Assembly: GCA_964370295.1 (NCBI GenBank)
Contig: CAYJIR010000023.1
Span: forward strand, 1 to 32,367
DNA length: 32,367 nt
DNA from: JAAYCI01 sp964370295
GTDB taxonomy: Bacteria; Bacillota; Clostridia; Oscillospirales; Ruminococcaceae
Direction: 5' to 3'
Below are positions 1-8,316 of this stretch, piece by piece (the first letter of the stretch is position 1; every line of letters starts with the position of its first letter). The translations under genes and the position numbers were made by a program. A model generated the notes under the pieces. The model was not told the DNA's origin, did no database searches, and worked only from the letters and a program-made list of their open reading frames with translations.

Positions 1-37
1 CGGGTTTGTGAAATTGAAAGTGTTGCGCAGGGGAAAG

Positions 38-67
38 TTGAAAAAAGAGGGAGATTTATAGTATACT
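38..67 (+). promoter_or_regulatory. Candidate sigma-A promoter for legB and the glycan operon
   Basis: TTGAAA (38-43) and TATACT (62-67) are separated by 18 bases, a good vegetative promoter match. An alternative -10, TATAAT at 67-72, has a poor 23-base spacing. The predicted start near 75 gives a leader of about 80 bases before the legB ATG. No terminator-like structure is evident up to 13135, so this promoter could drive legB through at least yfhO. Confidence 0.5.
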
Positions 68-71
68 ATAA
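56..71. promoter_or_regulatory. 16-bp perfect palindrome over the -10: candidate operator
   Basis: TTATAGTATACTATAA at 56-71 reads identically on both strands and covers the -10 box of the legB promoter. A dimeric regulator bound here would occlude RNA polymerase. The palindrome is A+T-rich, so chance occurrence is less unlikely than for mixed sequence. No regulator gene is in the window. Confidence 0.4.
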
Positions 72-155
72 TGTATCTAAGCTTTTTTAGACGAAGCGGC
101 CGCTTACAGGGCTTGCAACACTTTCCAAAGCACAAAACAGAAATGAGGAAAAAGC

Positions 156-1139
156 ATGGCAAATAGTGTACTGATAACCGGTGCAGATGGGTTTATCGGA
201 AGCCATTTAACCGAAGCACTTGTGAAAAAGGGTGAAAAGGTAAAGGCTTTTTGTTACTATAATTCTTTTGGGAAGTGGGGATGGTTGGATACAATTGCAC
301 CGGAAATACGCAATGAAATCGATGTATTTATGGGTGATATTCGCGACCCCCACGGCGTGGCTGTGGCCATGAAAGGGCAGGAAGTGGTGTATCATCTGGC
401 GGCGCTTATTGCCATCCCGTTTAGCTACCACAGCCCGGACAGTTACGTAGACACCAATATCAAGGGCACGCTGAATGTGCTTAATGCGGCGAAAGACCTA
501 GAAACGAAGCGTCTTTTGCTCACCAGCACAAGCGAGGTGTATGGCACAGCTCGCTATGTGCCCATTGATGAAGACCACCCCTATCAGGGGCAAAGCCCCT
601 ATTCGGCCACCAAAATTGGGGCAGACCGTTTGGCAGAGAGCTTCTACCGCAGTTTTGGCCTGCCGCTAAGTATAGTGAGGCCATTTAACACCTATGGGCC
701 GCGCCAAAGTGCCCGTGCCGTCATTCCCACCATCATCACACAACTTTTGGCGGGTAAAGAAGAAATCCATCTGGGAAGTTTGCACCCAACGCGTGATTTT
801 AATTATGTAAAAGACACCGCAGCAGGTTTTATGGCCATTGCAGATTGCAACGAAGCGATGGGGGAAGAAATCAATATTGCTACCGAACGGGAAATATCTA
901 TAGGGCAGTTGGCGCAAGAGTTGATAAACCAAATTAACCCTAAAGCAAGAATTGTGTGTGATGAAGAGCGCCTACGCCCGGAAAAAAGTGAAGTGGAACG
1001 CCTTTTGGGCAGTGCCGGCAAGATAAAGAAACTTACCAATTGGTGCCCTGCCACCACGTTTGAAGAGGGCCTGGCCGAAACAGTGGCCTGGCTACGCACA
1101 CACCAAAATGAGTATAAGGCGGATGTTTATAATCTGTAA
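156..1139 (+). CDS. legB: LegB-like NAD-dependent nucleotide-sugar 4,6-dehydratase
   Basis: This is a short-chain dehydrogenase/reductase of the extended NDP-sugar dehydratase class (327 residues, full length). It has the N-terminal Rossmann motif GADGFIGSHL (G9-G12-G15), TSTSEVYG near 123-130, and the YxxxK pair Y149/K153, followed by RPFNTYGPRQ. The YYNSFGKWGWLD segment near 34-45 is characteristic of LegB-type enzymes that start legionaminic acid synthesis by converting GDP- or UDP-GlcNAc to the 4-keto-6-deoxy intermediate. The ATG has TGAGGA at 144-149. The rest of the pathway (legC, ptmE, legI, legG, legF) lies downstream, which supports legionaminic acid over generic GalE/RmlB roles. 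The presence of ptmE suggests a GDP-sugar substrate as in Campylobacter; this is inference. Confidence 0.88.
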   Translation: MANSVLITGADGFIGSHLTEALVKKGEKVKAFCYYNSFGKWGWLDTIAPEIRNEIDVFMGDIRDPHGVAVAMKGQEVVYHLAALIAIPFSYHSPDSYVDTNIKGTLNVLNAAKDLETKRLLLTSTSEVYGTARYVPIDEDHPYQGQSPYSATKIGADRLAESFYRSFGLPLSIVRPFNTYGPRQSARAVIPTIITQLLAGKEEIHLGSLHPTRDFNYVKDTAAGFMAIADCNEAMGEEINIATEREISIGQLAQELINQINPKARIVCDEERLRPEKSEVERLLGSAGKIKKLTNWCPATTFEEGLAETVAWLRTHQNEYKADVYNL

Positions 1140-1231
1140 TGTGATGTGCAAGAGTGTTTAAACGAAAGTTTGCGCCGGAAAGCCAGCGGCAACAAAGAAG
1201 TTTATAGAAATTCACCATGAGGAGACAGTAT

Positions 1232-2857
1232 ATGCGCAAAATCGTGCAAAAACCTTGGTTCAAATGGCTTTTTGGCTATGGTCTTTGCCTTTTTGCAGCC
1301 GTGGGGCTTGTGTATTATTGGCGTGTGGCCTTTTTATTGGACGCACTACCGGCGTTGCCCTTTACTTTGGGTGTTATGCTTGTGTTTACAATTTTATACG
1401 TGGCTTTGTTTTTATTGCATCGACTGTGTCGCAATAAACTGGATTTGAAAGCGACAATATGTGTTTTCTTGCTAGGGGTTTTGTTTTGCTTTGCCAATGC
1501 ACCACTGCAAGCGCCCGACGAAAGTGAATATTTTTTGCGTAGCCACCAAATTTCGATGGGCCATTTTGATTATCAGTACGAGCGTGAATTCTCTGAGGAT
1601 GCGGCCTTATTATACGAACATTTCCCCGGTATGATGAACCACCGTCTTCGCTATGAGCAAGGGGATTTTCCGGCTGTGGCCTTAGTAGAATATCGCAGCG
1701 ATGTGGAAAGTGGCACGCAGGCTGAGGTGCAACCCAAGGAACCCATTGTTTTTTTAACCTTACAATTTTTGCCACAGGCGGCCGGCATGGCAATAGCGCG
1801 TCTGTTTGGCTTTTCGGCTTTGGGGCAAATGTATGCAGGCCGCCTAGCCAATTTGCTGCTTTATTGTGTGCTGTGTTATTTTGCCTTTCGTAATTGCGAC
1901 AAGTATAAAGGTGTATTTTATGCTTTCGCGCTGTTGCCGCTTTCGCTATTCATAGGCGCCTCTCTTTCGTACGACAGTACCCTTTTGGGTTTGTACTATT
2001 TGCTGCTGAGCTATTTTTGCAAGAAGGAGGTAAACAGCCGCGATTTGTGGGTGTTTATGGCGGTGGCCATTTTAACCACCGTGCTGAAACCCACCAGTGT
2101 GGTACTGCTTCCCGTTCTTTTGCTAATTCCACCCCTGCGGTGGAAAAACCGTGCAAATCCATGGCTTGTGGTGGCGGCTTCGGCGGCTTTTGGGATATTG
2201 CTATACTATGTTTTAGGGCTTTGGAACAGCACGCTGGTGCATGGGTATCCGCAGGAGTTACCGCGGGGGATGGGTGAAGAGGCAAATCCCATGGCACAGG
2301 CGGTTTTTATGTTGACGCAGTTTCCTGCTTTTGCCGCACGCACCATGCTTACTTTGTATGAAAATGCTGCCTATATAACAGGGCTTGGCGATTTTGGCTG
2401 GCTAGATCTTTCGCTAGAGCTTGTGGGTGTTTTATCCTTGCTTTCCTTGGCCGCGGCGGCGGCCCTTGGTATCCAGCAAAAGGAAGACACAAAACACACT
2501 ACGGTGTGGGCCCTGTTTTTAATGGCCTTATTCTACGGCTGTTCGGTGCTGGCGGCTTTGTATGTGGCCGAAACCGATGTTTATTCCATTCGCATTGTAG
2601 GGGTGCAAACGCGTTATCTGCTTCCCTCTTTTATGCTCTTATTTATGGCAGCCAGCATTTTGCTGGGCAAGGCCGTACGCCCAAGCTTAGAAGGCGAGGG
2701 TGTTGCAGTGCGCACACAAACCATCACTTTATGGATTTGTGTGGCCGTGGCTTTTGTGGCGGCTATCAGTTTGTTTCAAAGCAACTTTATCGGGCAGTGG
2801 TTGCCCAAAAGCGAGGGTGGCTACGAGGTGGTAAACTTGCTTTCCCGCATTGGGTAA
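1232..2857 (+). CDS. DUF2142 polytopic membrane protein, putative GT-C glycosyltransferase
   Basis: About 541 residues with roughly 11-13 hydrophobic segments. The first large extracytoplasmic loop starts with PLQAPDESEYFLRSHQI, and a later segment carries FLPQAAGMAIARLFG and a GRLANLL run; these match the DUF2142 family. The acidic DE pair after the N-terminal helices is in the place where GT-C enzymes keep their catalytic acid. Such proteins are thought to transfer sugars from polyprenyl-phosphate donors outside the membrane. I place the start at ATG 1232, preceded by GAGGAGA (1219-1225) at a 6-base spacing; an in-frame ATG at 1217 lacks a good binding site. It is the first gene of the membrane block between legB and legC. 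Acceptor and donor are unknown. Confidence 0.75.
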   Translation: MRKIVQKPWFKWLFGYGLCLFAAVGLVYYWRVAFLLDALPALPFTLGVMLVFTILYVALFLLHRLCRNKLDLKATICVFLLGVLFCFANAPLQAPDESEYFLRSHQISMGHFDYQYEREFSEDAALLYEHFPGMMNHRLRYEQGDFPAVALVEYRSDVESGTQAEVQPKEPIVFLTLQFLPQAAGMAIARLFGFSALGQMYAGRLANLLLYCVLCYFAFRNCDKYKGVFYAFALLPLSLFIGASLSYDSTLLGLYYLLLSYFCKKEVNSRDLWVFMAVAILTTVLKPTSVVLLPVLLLIPPLRWKNRANPWLVVAASAAFGILLYYVLGLWNSTLVHGYPQELPRGMGEEANPMAQAVFMLTQFPAFAARTMLTLYENAAYITGLGDFGWLDLSLELVGVLSLLSLAAAAALGIQQKEDTKHTTVWALFLMALFYGCSVLAALYVAETDVYSIRIVGVQTRYLLPSFMLLFMAASILLGKAVRPSLEGEGVAVRTQTITLWICVAVAFVAAISLFQSNFIGQWLPKSEGGYEVVNLLSRIG

Positions 2858-2912
2858 AATTACGCCACACAAATTCTGTATTTGTGGAAGATGGTTTTGG
2901 AGGAAAAATATT

Positions 2913-4970
2913 TTGAGTGTCTTGCTAGGCCTTGTGTCTTTGGGGGGCTTGTCGTTATTTTTAGCCCGTATGCTGCGGCGCTCTTCGGCGCTTATGCCGC
3001 TGCTTTCGGTGGCGCTGGCTATGGTTTGGATAACGGTTTTCGGCTGTGTGGGCTTGCTTTGGTTGGGTGCGTGGCTTTGGTATGCGTTGTGCCTTTTGGC
3101 AGTGCTGGCTGTTATTTTGATGGAAAGAAGAAATCTGCTGGCTTTATGTACGCCCGGTTTTTTGTTTTTTATGTTGGGTGGGTTGTTTTTTGCTTTGCTT
3201 TTTTGGGTCACCAATCCTATGTTTGTGGAATGGGATGCCTTTACCTTTTGGGGCACGGCGGGCAAGGCCATGTTCGAACAGGGGGAACTATTTACAACGG
3301 CACAAAGCAATTTATTGCACCGCAGTTATCCCCCGGGGCTTTTGTCTTTTAGTTATTTGATACAATTTTTTTCTAAAAATTTTTCAGAAGCATCCATGCT
3401 GGCTGCTTATAGTTTTGTGTATCTTGCCTCTTTTTCGGCGGCCGGTGCATTTTGGAAAAAACAAAAAGCAGTGGGCACGGTGTTTTTATGCGGCCTGTTT
3501 CTATTGCCGTTCTTTTTGGAGCCCGGCACGGTGCAAGGCGACCCTTCCTGGGTGTACCGCACTGTAATGGCCGATTTGCCCATGGCGGCTATGTTTGGCG
3601 GTATTTTGGGCTATGCCTTTTCCGATGAGCAAAAAGATGCACGCTTCTTTTTACCGTTTGGGGTTTTGTTAGCGGCCCTTACCAATGTCAAAGACATGGG
3701 TTTTGCCTTGGCCTTGTTGGCGCTTTTAATAATGGGCGCAGATTTGTTTTTTTGCGAGCGCAACACATTGTCCTTTTTTCGCTTTAAAAAAACAGGTGCA
3801 TGGGTGTTGGCTTGCTTGGTTTGCGCGGCCATGATAGTGGGCATGTATTTGCTTTGGGCGGTGCATTTGGCAATGATTCCCAGCGGGGTAGACCGTTTTA
3901 ATTTGGGCAGTGCCGGTCAGCAACTGAGCATGGGAACCTTGCTACTACAAGCTTTGGGTGCTTTGCTTGGTTTGCAGTACCACGAGCAATATAGCCAAGT
4001 GTTGCCGTTGATGCTCGAGGCGTTCTATAGCCGCCCCATTTCGCTATTGGGCTCGGGTGCCGTTGTCTTTATGATCATTGTGGGCGTTTTGGGTTTGGCG
4101 TATTTTTTGGCCGTGGAAAAAAAACAGCGCCGTCGCATTTTGGTGTTTTTTGTGGTTTCCGCCTTGGGTTTTTTGCTGTATTACCTTTTCCATCTTATGT
4201 TGTACGCTTTTATCTTCAAGCCTGTAGAAGCACTGATTTTAAAAGACTATTTGCGCTATCTAACCCCTTATTGGCAGGGCTGGCTTACGGCCTCGCTTGT
4301 ACTACTGGGAATTTCAGGAATGTCGACGAAGAGATTTAACAAGCGCACCGAAATAGCGAAAGCTGCTTCCATGGGATTTGTGTTTTGTCTTTTGGCTGTT
4401 TTGGTGCTACAAGCCCATCCCGGGGCAAACTTTTTGTTCATCAGTCCGTCTAATTATGGCGAGCGCCTTGATGTGCAAGATGTGCTGGCAAGCGCACAAG
4501 AGCAGGGGATGCAAGAGGAAGACCGTGTATATGTGCTAAGCCAAGGAGACGATGGAACACGCAGCTATCAATATCGCTACGAATTGGATGCCGATATGGC
4601 CTTGCAATATGCCGGTGTGCTGCGCGATGAAAATGGCGAAACGGTGCAGGAAAATGGCGAAGCGGTGTACGTGGGCAACGTGGGCGGAACTTTGGTGGAT
4701 AGCCTGGATACAACGCCGCCGGCTATCGCCTATCCCTTTGAGGCAGATAGCGAAGATTTTGTGGCATTTTTGCGCCAAGAACAGGTGAGCCATGTATTGA
4801 TAGATCGCATAGACAACTATTTTTTAAGCGATTTTCAACATTTGTTTAGCGATGAGTTGGCCGCATGGAGTGATGATGCAAGCCTGAGCACAGGGCACCG
4901 GTATTACCGCGTAGAAGAGGGGGACACCGGCCTTTTGTTGGTGCCACAGGAAGGGGGCGAGGTGGCGTGA
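2913..4970 (+). CDS. GT-C-like polytopic membrane protein, module copy 1 large subunit
   Basis: About 685 residues with a dozen or more hydrophobic helices, then a C-terminal extracytoplasmic domain of about 150 residues ending in an FSDEL-type motif. Helices 1-4 are followed by an outer loop with VEWDAFTFWG (D108), then DLPMAAMFGG and NVKD motifs shared with the genes at 5653 and 8313. WD-x-F-x-x-WG just after a transmembrane helix resembles the catalytic outer loop of GT-C enzymes. I choose TTG 2913 because GGAGG (2899-2903) precedes it and the protein then begins at the same point as the paralogues; an upstream in-frame TTG at 2850 lacks this. In this copy the acidic residue after WD is replaced by alanine. 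Its specific sugar is unknown. Confidence 0.7.
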   Translation: MSVLLGLVSLGGLSLFLARMLRRSSALMPLLSVALAMVWITVFGCVGLLWLGAWLWYALCLLAVLAVILMERRNLLALCTPGFLFFMLGGLFFALLFWVTNPMFVEWDAFTFWGTAGKAMFEQGELFTTAQSNLLHRSYPPGLLSFSYLIQFFSKNFSEASMLAAYSFVYLASFSAAGAFWKKQKAVGTVFLCGLFLLPFFLEPGTVQGDPSWVYRTVMADLPMAAMFGGILGYAFSDEQKDARFFLPFGVLLAALTNVKDMGFALALLALLIMGADLFFCERNTLSFFRFKKTGAWVLACLVCAAMIVGMYLLWAVHLAMIPSGVDRFNLGSAGQQLSMGTLLLQALGALLGLQYHEQYSQVLPLMLEAFYSRPISLLGSGAVVFMIIVGVLGLAYFLAVEKKQRRRILVFFVVSALGFLLYYLFHLMLYAFIFKPVEALILKDYLRYLTPYWQGWLTASLVLLGISGMSTKRFNKRTEIAKAASMGFVFCLLAVLVLQAHPGANFLFISPSNYGERLDVQDVLASAQEQGMQEEDRVYVLSQGDDGTRSYQYRYELDADMALQYAGVLRDENGETVQENGEAVYVGNVGGTLVDSLDTTPPAIAYPFEADSEDFVAFLRQEQVSHVLIDRIDNYFLSDFQHLFSDELAAWSDDASLSTGHRYYRVEEGDTGLLLVPQEGGEVA

Positions 4971-5617
4971 TGCCCATGAAACGAAAATCCTGGAAAGTGG
5001 TGGCTCTTTGCTATGCGGGCGCTCTGCTTTTGTATTTTGGCATCTGCGGGGCACAGTTTTTTTTAGACACACAACATAGGCAAGATGGACAATTGATAGA
5101 ACGAACGCTATTTTTTGAAAGTTTTTATGTGGAGGGCGTTTTGCTGGCAGAGAATGAGCAAGGCGGAACGGACTTGATTTCCACCGATACGGACCCGCGC
5201 ATGGTGTTTAGTCTGGGCGAGCCTTTTTATGCTACGTTGTTTACCTTTAGTGCGCAGCAGGTAAGCCGTCCGGGTGGTGAAATGCAGTTGTATTATACAA
5301 CACAGCCCGGCGAAGAGTTTAGCGCACAAAAACGTCTGACAGCGCAAGAAGCAGAAGATGGAACCTGGGTTTTTGATTTGGGAGGCCGCAAAGTGCAGGC
5401 CTTGCGGTTTGATTTGGACACGACGGGTGGGATTTTGTATCGAGACTGGCACGTCACCTTAAATGAAAGCAAGCCGCCAAGTGCGTATTTTTTGCCAAGT
5501 AGCCGGCAGGTGTTTTGGCTTTTGTTTTTGCCGGCGTTGACATCGGCCTTGTTGGTGGCAGGCATAGAGATTTGGGGAAATTTTGCCTCGCAAAAAAAGA
5601 AAGAGACCGGCTATTAA
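4970..5617 (+). CDS. Bitopic membrane protein, module copy 1 small partner
   Basis: About 215 residues: an N-terminal helix (VVALCYAGALLLYFGICG), an extracytoplasmic domain of about 130 residues, and a C-terminal helix near 180-200 followed by a short basic tail. The outer domain has a beta-rich look, with DTDPRMVFSLG, a YY-T-Q-P segment and LRFDLDTT, then AYFLPSSRQ just before the last helix. Its paralogues at 7669 and 10286 share these landmarks. The ATG overlaps the stop of the preceding gene (TGATG at 4968-4972) with GAGG at 4959-4962, indicating translational coupling. It may be an accessory or sugar-recognition subunit of the preceding GT-C-like protein. I do not recognise the family. 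Confidence 0.7.
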   Translation: MPMKRKSWKVVALCYAGALLLYFGICGAQFFLDTQHRQDGQLIERTLFFESFYVEGVLLAENEQGGTDLISTDTDPRMVFSLGEPFYATLFTFSAQQVSRPGGEMQLYYTTQPGEEFSAQKRLTAQEAEDGTWVFDLGGRKVQALRFDLDTTGGILYRDWHVTLNESKPPSAYFLPSSRQVFWLLFLPALTSALLVAGIEIWGNFASQKKKETGY

Positions 5618-5652
5618 AGCGATAGCTGTGTGCTAAGAAAGAAGGTGAGCAA

Positions 5653-7611
5653 GTGCCGGGTGTTGCAGTGGGGTTTTTAGCTATTTTGGCGTTGGGGCTT
5701 TTTTATAGGTACCGTGGGCTACCAAGTGATTTGATGCCCTTGGCTTCGCTTGCCACGGTGGTGGTAGCACTTGCTGTTTTTGGCATGGTAGGTCTTTTGG
5801 TGCCGGGGGGTTATTTGGTTTTATTGGCCTCGCTTTCTTTGGGGGTATACAGTTTTATAAAAATGGGCTATAAAGCTGTATACAAGGCTATGATAAGTGT
5901 GGGCTTTTTGGTTTTTCTAATTTTCGGCCTTGCGGCGTTGGTGTGGTTTGGGGTTCGAATGCCCCTTTTTAGCCAATGGGACGAATTTTCGTTTTGGGGT
6001 ACGGTTGTAAAAATGATGAAGTTACAGGGGGAGTTGTACACAACGGCCGAGGCGGGCTGGTTTTGGACGGCCACCGAAATGCCGGCCCTGCCCTTGTTAG
6101 GGTGGTTTGTGCAGTTGCTCAGTGCCGAGTTTTTGCCATGGGCTGTCCTTTTTGTATATGCTTTGCTTGTTTTTGCCTGTGCTTCTGCCTTGGTGGCATG
6201 TGTGGGGCATAATTTATATGCCGCCTTGCCCCTTTCTGCGGTGGGGCTTTTGCTACCCTTTGTTTTTTTATCGCCAAAGCGGATTACTTCCTTAAGTATA
6301 GCCTATTTAACAGCCTATGGAGATGTGCCTGCGGGGCTGTGGTTTGGGGGTGCGTTGGCTTTTTATTTGGCCATACGCAAGCGTGGCAATATCCTTTGGG
6401 CGCTGTTGCCTTTGGCAGGGCTGGCTTTGATTAAAGACAACACATTTTCAATATCACTGGTGGCGGCTGGGCTTATATTTTGCGATATTTTGTTCTTTCT
6501 TCCAAGAGAGCAACAAAGCCTTACAAAGAAAAAAAGCATTGGGTTGGGTGTAGCATTTATGGCGACACCGCTGCTATGTTATATCAGTTGGCGTTTGCAT
6601 ACCGGTTTTGCCAATGCGCAAAATACAGTGACACAAGGACAGTCCACGGGTTCTTCCCCGCTTGCAGCTGTGCAAAGCAGTTTGTTGCAGCTTTTGGGTG
6701 TGCAAGAGAGAAGCGAAGCCCTACAAAGAACCCTTGTAGATATGCTGGATAGTTTTGTTAACAATGATTCAATTTCCATGCTTGGCACGGCCTTGCACAA
6801 CACTCTTTTTATTCTTCTGTTGTTTGTTTTTGCTCTATTCATGGCAAAAGACCGGCTGCACCGTGCAAGGGTGCTTTTGTGGGGGGTGTTGTCCGCTTTA
6901 GGATTCTTAGGCTTCCAATTTGTATTGCTTACATTTTTTGCGTTTTTAAGCAACTATGAAGGTGGCCTGCCGGATTATACACGCTATCAAAAGTCTTATT
7001 TTGTGGGCTGGCTTGTTTTAGCACTTGCCATGTTGGCGCAATGTGCGATAAAAGAAGCAAGCACAGACAAAACCACAAATTTGAAACAGAAAACCAAAAC
7101 ACTGGCGGCGCAAAGTGTTTTGGTGGTGGTCGGTTTTGGTGGTTTGTGTCTCTTTGGTTTTAATATCTTAGACGGCTACTCGGTGCTGGACTATCCCAGC
7201 AGCCGTTATGATCCTTTGTATGCAGAGCAAGACCAGGCAGAACTGCTCAGTGCGCACATTGAGCCGGGCGCGCGCACATTTTATGTAAACCAAGATGACA
7301 CGGGATTGGGCTGGTTTAAAACACATTATCACCTGATGCCAAATGTTTTAGACTACAGTTTTGGCGGTGGACGTATTGTGCCACAGGCCGAAGGGAATAT
7401 CGCTGAAATTGTGCTAAGCAGGGAAGAGCTGCAGACCTATTTAAGCGAAGAAAATTGCGAGTATATTTATCTAGATGCAATTGATGAAAGCTTTGTGCAA
7501 AACTATGGCACTTTGTTTTCCGACGGCCTAAGCCATGCAGGGGAGTATCCAGCATTGTATCAAAAAGGGGAGGACGGATTGTATGCGCCGGTGGAGATTA
7601 AGGAAAGCTAG
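5653..7611 (+). CDS. GT-C-like polytopic membrane protein, module copy 2 large subunit
   Basis: 652 residues and clearly homologous along its length to the proteins at 2913 and 8313. Four N-terminal helices lead to SQWDEFSFWGT (D110, E111), followed by YTTAEAGWFWTAT, then GDVPAGLWFGGA and a LIKDN motif, further helices, and a C-terminal outer domain with NQDDTGLGWF and FSDGL. WDEF keeps both acidic residues, so this copy has the fuller GT-C-type active-site signature. The GTG start at 5653 is preceded by GAAGGTGA (5641-5648) at 4 bases and aligns with the paralogues. It lies 35 bases after the first small partner. Likely role: membrane-embedded transfer of a lipid-linked sugar; substrate unknown. 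Confidence 0.7.
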   Translation: MPGVAVGFLAILALGLFYRYRGLPSDLMPLASLATVVVALAVFGMVGLLVPGGYLVLLASLSLGVYSFIKMGYKAVYKAMISVGFLVFLIFGLAALVWFGVRMPLFSQWDEFSFWGTVVKMMKLQGELYTTAEAGWFWTATEMPALPLLGWFVQLLSAEFLPWAVLFVYALLVFACASALVACVGHNLYAALPLSAVGLLLPFVFLSPKRITSLSIAYLTAYGDVPAGLWFGGALAFYLAIRKRGNILWALLPLAGLALIKDNTFSISLVAAGLIFCDILFFLPREQQSLTKKKSIGLGVAFMATPLLCYISWRLHTGFANAQNTVTQGQSTGSSPLAAVQSSLLQLLGVQERSEALQRTLVDMLDSFVNNDSISMLGTALHNTLFILLLFVFALFMAKDRLHRARVLLWGVLSALGFLGFQFVLLTFFAFLSNYEGGLPDYTRYQKSYFVGWLVLALAMLAQCAIKEASTDKTTNLKQKTKTLAAQSVLVVVGFGGLCLFGFNILDGYSVLDYPSSRYDPLYAEQDQAELLSAHIEPGARTFYVNQDDTGLGWFKTHYHLMPNVLDYSFGGGRIVPQAEGNIAEIVLSREELQTYLSEENCEYIYLDAIDESFVQNYGTLFSDGLSHAGEYPALYQKGEDGLYAPVEIKES

Positions 7612-7668
7612 CAATTTCGCATAGGGGAAAAGAATGCAAGCAAGAGCAAAAGAAAAGGAGGGTGTATC

Positions 7669-8316
7669 ATGATAAAATACAGACAATGGAAGAAAAAGCA
7701 CCCGAATTTGCACTTGGTAATGGCATGCTATGCCGGGGCCTTGCTGCTGGCACTGCTTTGGGGAACAGGCTGCTTTTTGGGAAATCGCATTTTATATGCA
7801 ACGGGGTTTTTCACCGAAACAGTGCTGGAAATGGATGATTTCACACCCATACAATTGGAGGAATTGGAAAACGGCAGTTGGGTGAGCGTGGGCAGCGATC
7901 CACAGCTTATTTTAAACGAGAAAGATTTGCGTGTGGACAGTGTGCGCACCCATTTTCAGTTCATAAGAGAGCCCGTTATTCAAACGGTTTTTTATGCCAA
8001 CCAAGATGGGAATTACAATTTGCGGAATATGGTGTATGCATATGAAAGCGAAAAGGGAAGTGTGTATTGGCTGCCAAGTGGTGGCGGGCAAAACTTACGG
8101 ATTGACCCCGATAGTAGCTATGGAAATGTTTTCTATGCGCAAGAAATTGTGGTAAACGAGCCGAGACCGGCATGGGCATTTTTTGTGCCCAGCGGCATGC
8201 AGATAGGTATTCTTTTGCTGGCGCCGGCTATTGTGGCAGGTGTTTTGCAAGTGCTGCTTGGCACACAGTGGTTTTTGCAATGGAAAGAACATAGGGAAAG
8301 GGGCAAAACACCATGA
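7669..8316 (+). CDS. Bitopic membrane protein, module copy 2 small partner
   Basis: 215 residues with the same plan as the gene at 4970: a basic N-terminus, helix 1 (MACYAGALLLALLWGTGC, sharing CYAGALLL with copy 1), an outer domain with SVGSDPQLILNE, YANQDGNYNL and LRIDPDSS, then WAFFVPSGMQ and a C-terminal helix with a basic tail. The ATG has a very strong AAAGGAGGG site upstream and is the best ribosome binding site of the block. Its end overlaps the start of the next large subunit (ATGA at 8313-8316). Position, size and shared landmarks support a dedicated partner of the GT-C-like protein. Family not recognised. Confidence 0.7.
   Translation: MIKYRQWKKKHPNLHLVMACYAGALLLALLWGTGCFLGNRILYATGFFTETVLEMDDFTPIQLEELENGSWVSVGSDPQLILNEKDLRVDSVRTHFQFIREPVIQTVFYANQDGNYNLRNMVYAYESEKGSVYWLPSGGGQNLRIDPDSSYGNVFYAQEIVVNEPRPAWAFFVPSGMQIGILLLAPAIVAGVLQVLLGTQWFLQWKEHRERGKTP

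Larger units (their letters stand above)
16..125. repeat. 11-bp inverted repeat bracketing the legB promoter
   Basis: GAAAGTGTTGC at 16-26 is the exact reverse complement of GCAACACTTTC at 115-125. The arms are 88 bases apart and enclose the promoter at 38-67, the 16-bp palindrome at 56-71 and a second perfect palindrome (AAGCGGCCGCTT, 94-105). The left arm is upstream of the promoter, so a transcript from that promoter would contain only the right arm. That argues for a DNA-level role (invertible segment or protein sites) rather than a leader hairpin. The repeat is directly visible; the role is inference. Confidence 0.6.

Noticed and set aside
94..105. AAGCGGCCGCTT palindrome as a separate operator
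   Set aside because: It contains a NotI-type self-complementary core that is easily symmetrical by chance; kept only as context for the legB leader.
2729..3310. 193-codon minus-strand ORF across the start of the first GT-C-like gene
   Set aside because: Antisense shadow of strongly hydrophobic codons; basic, low-complexity product with no motif or ribosome binding site.
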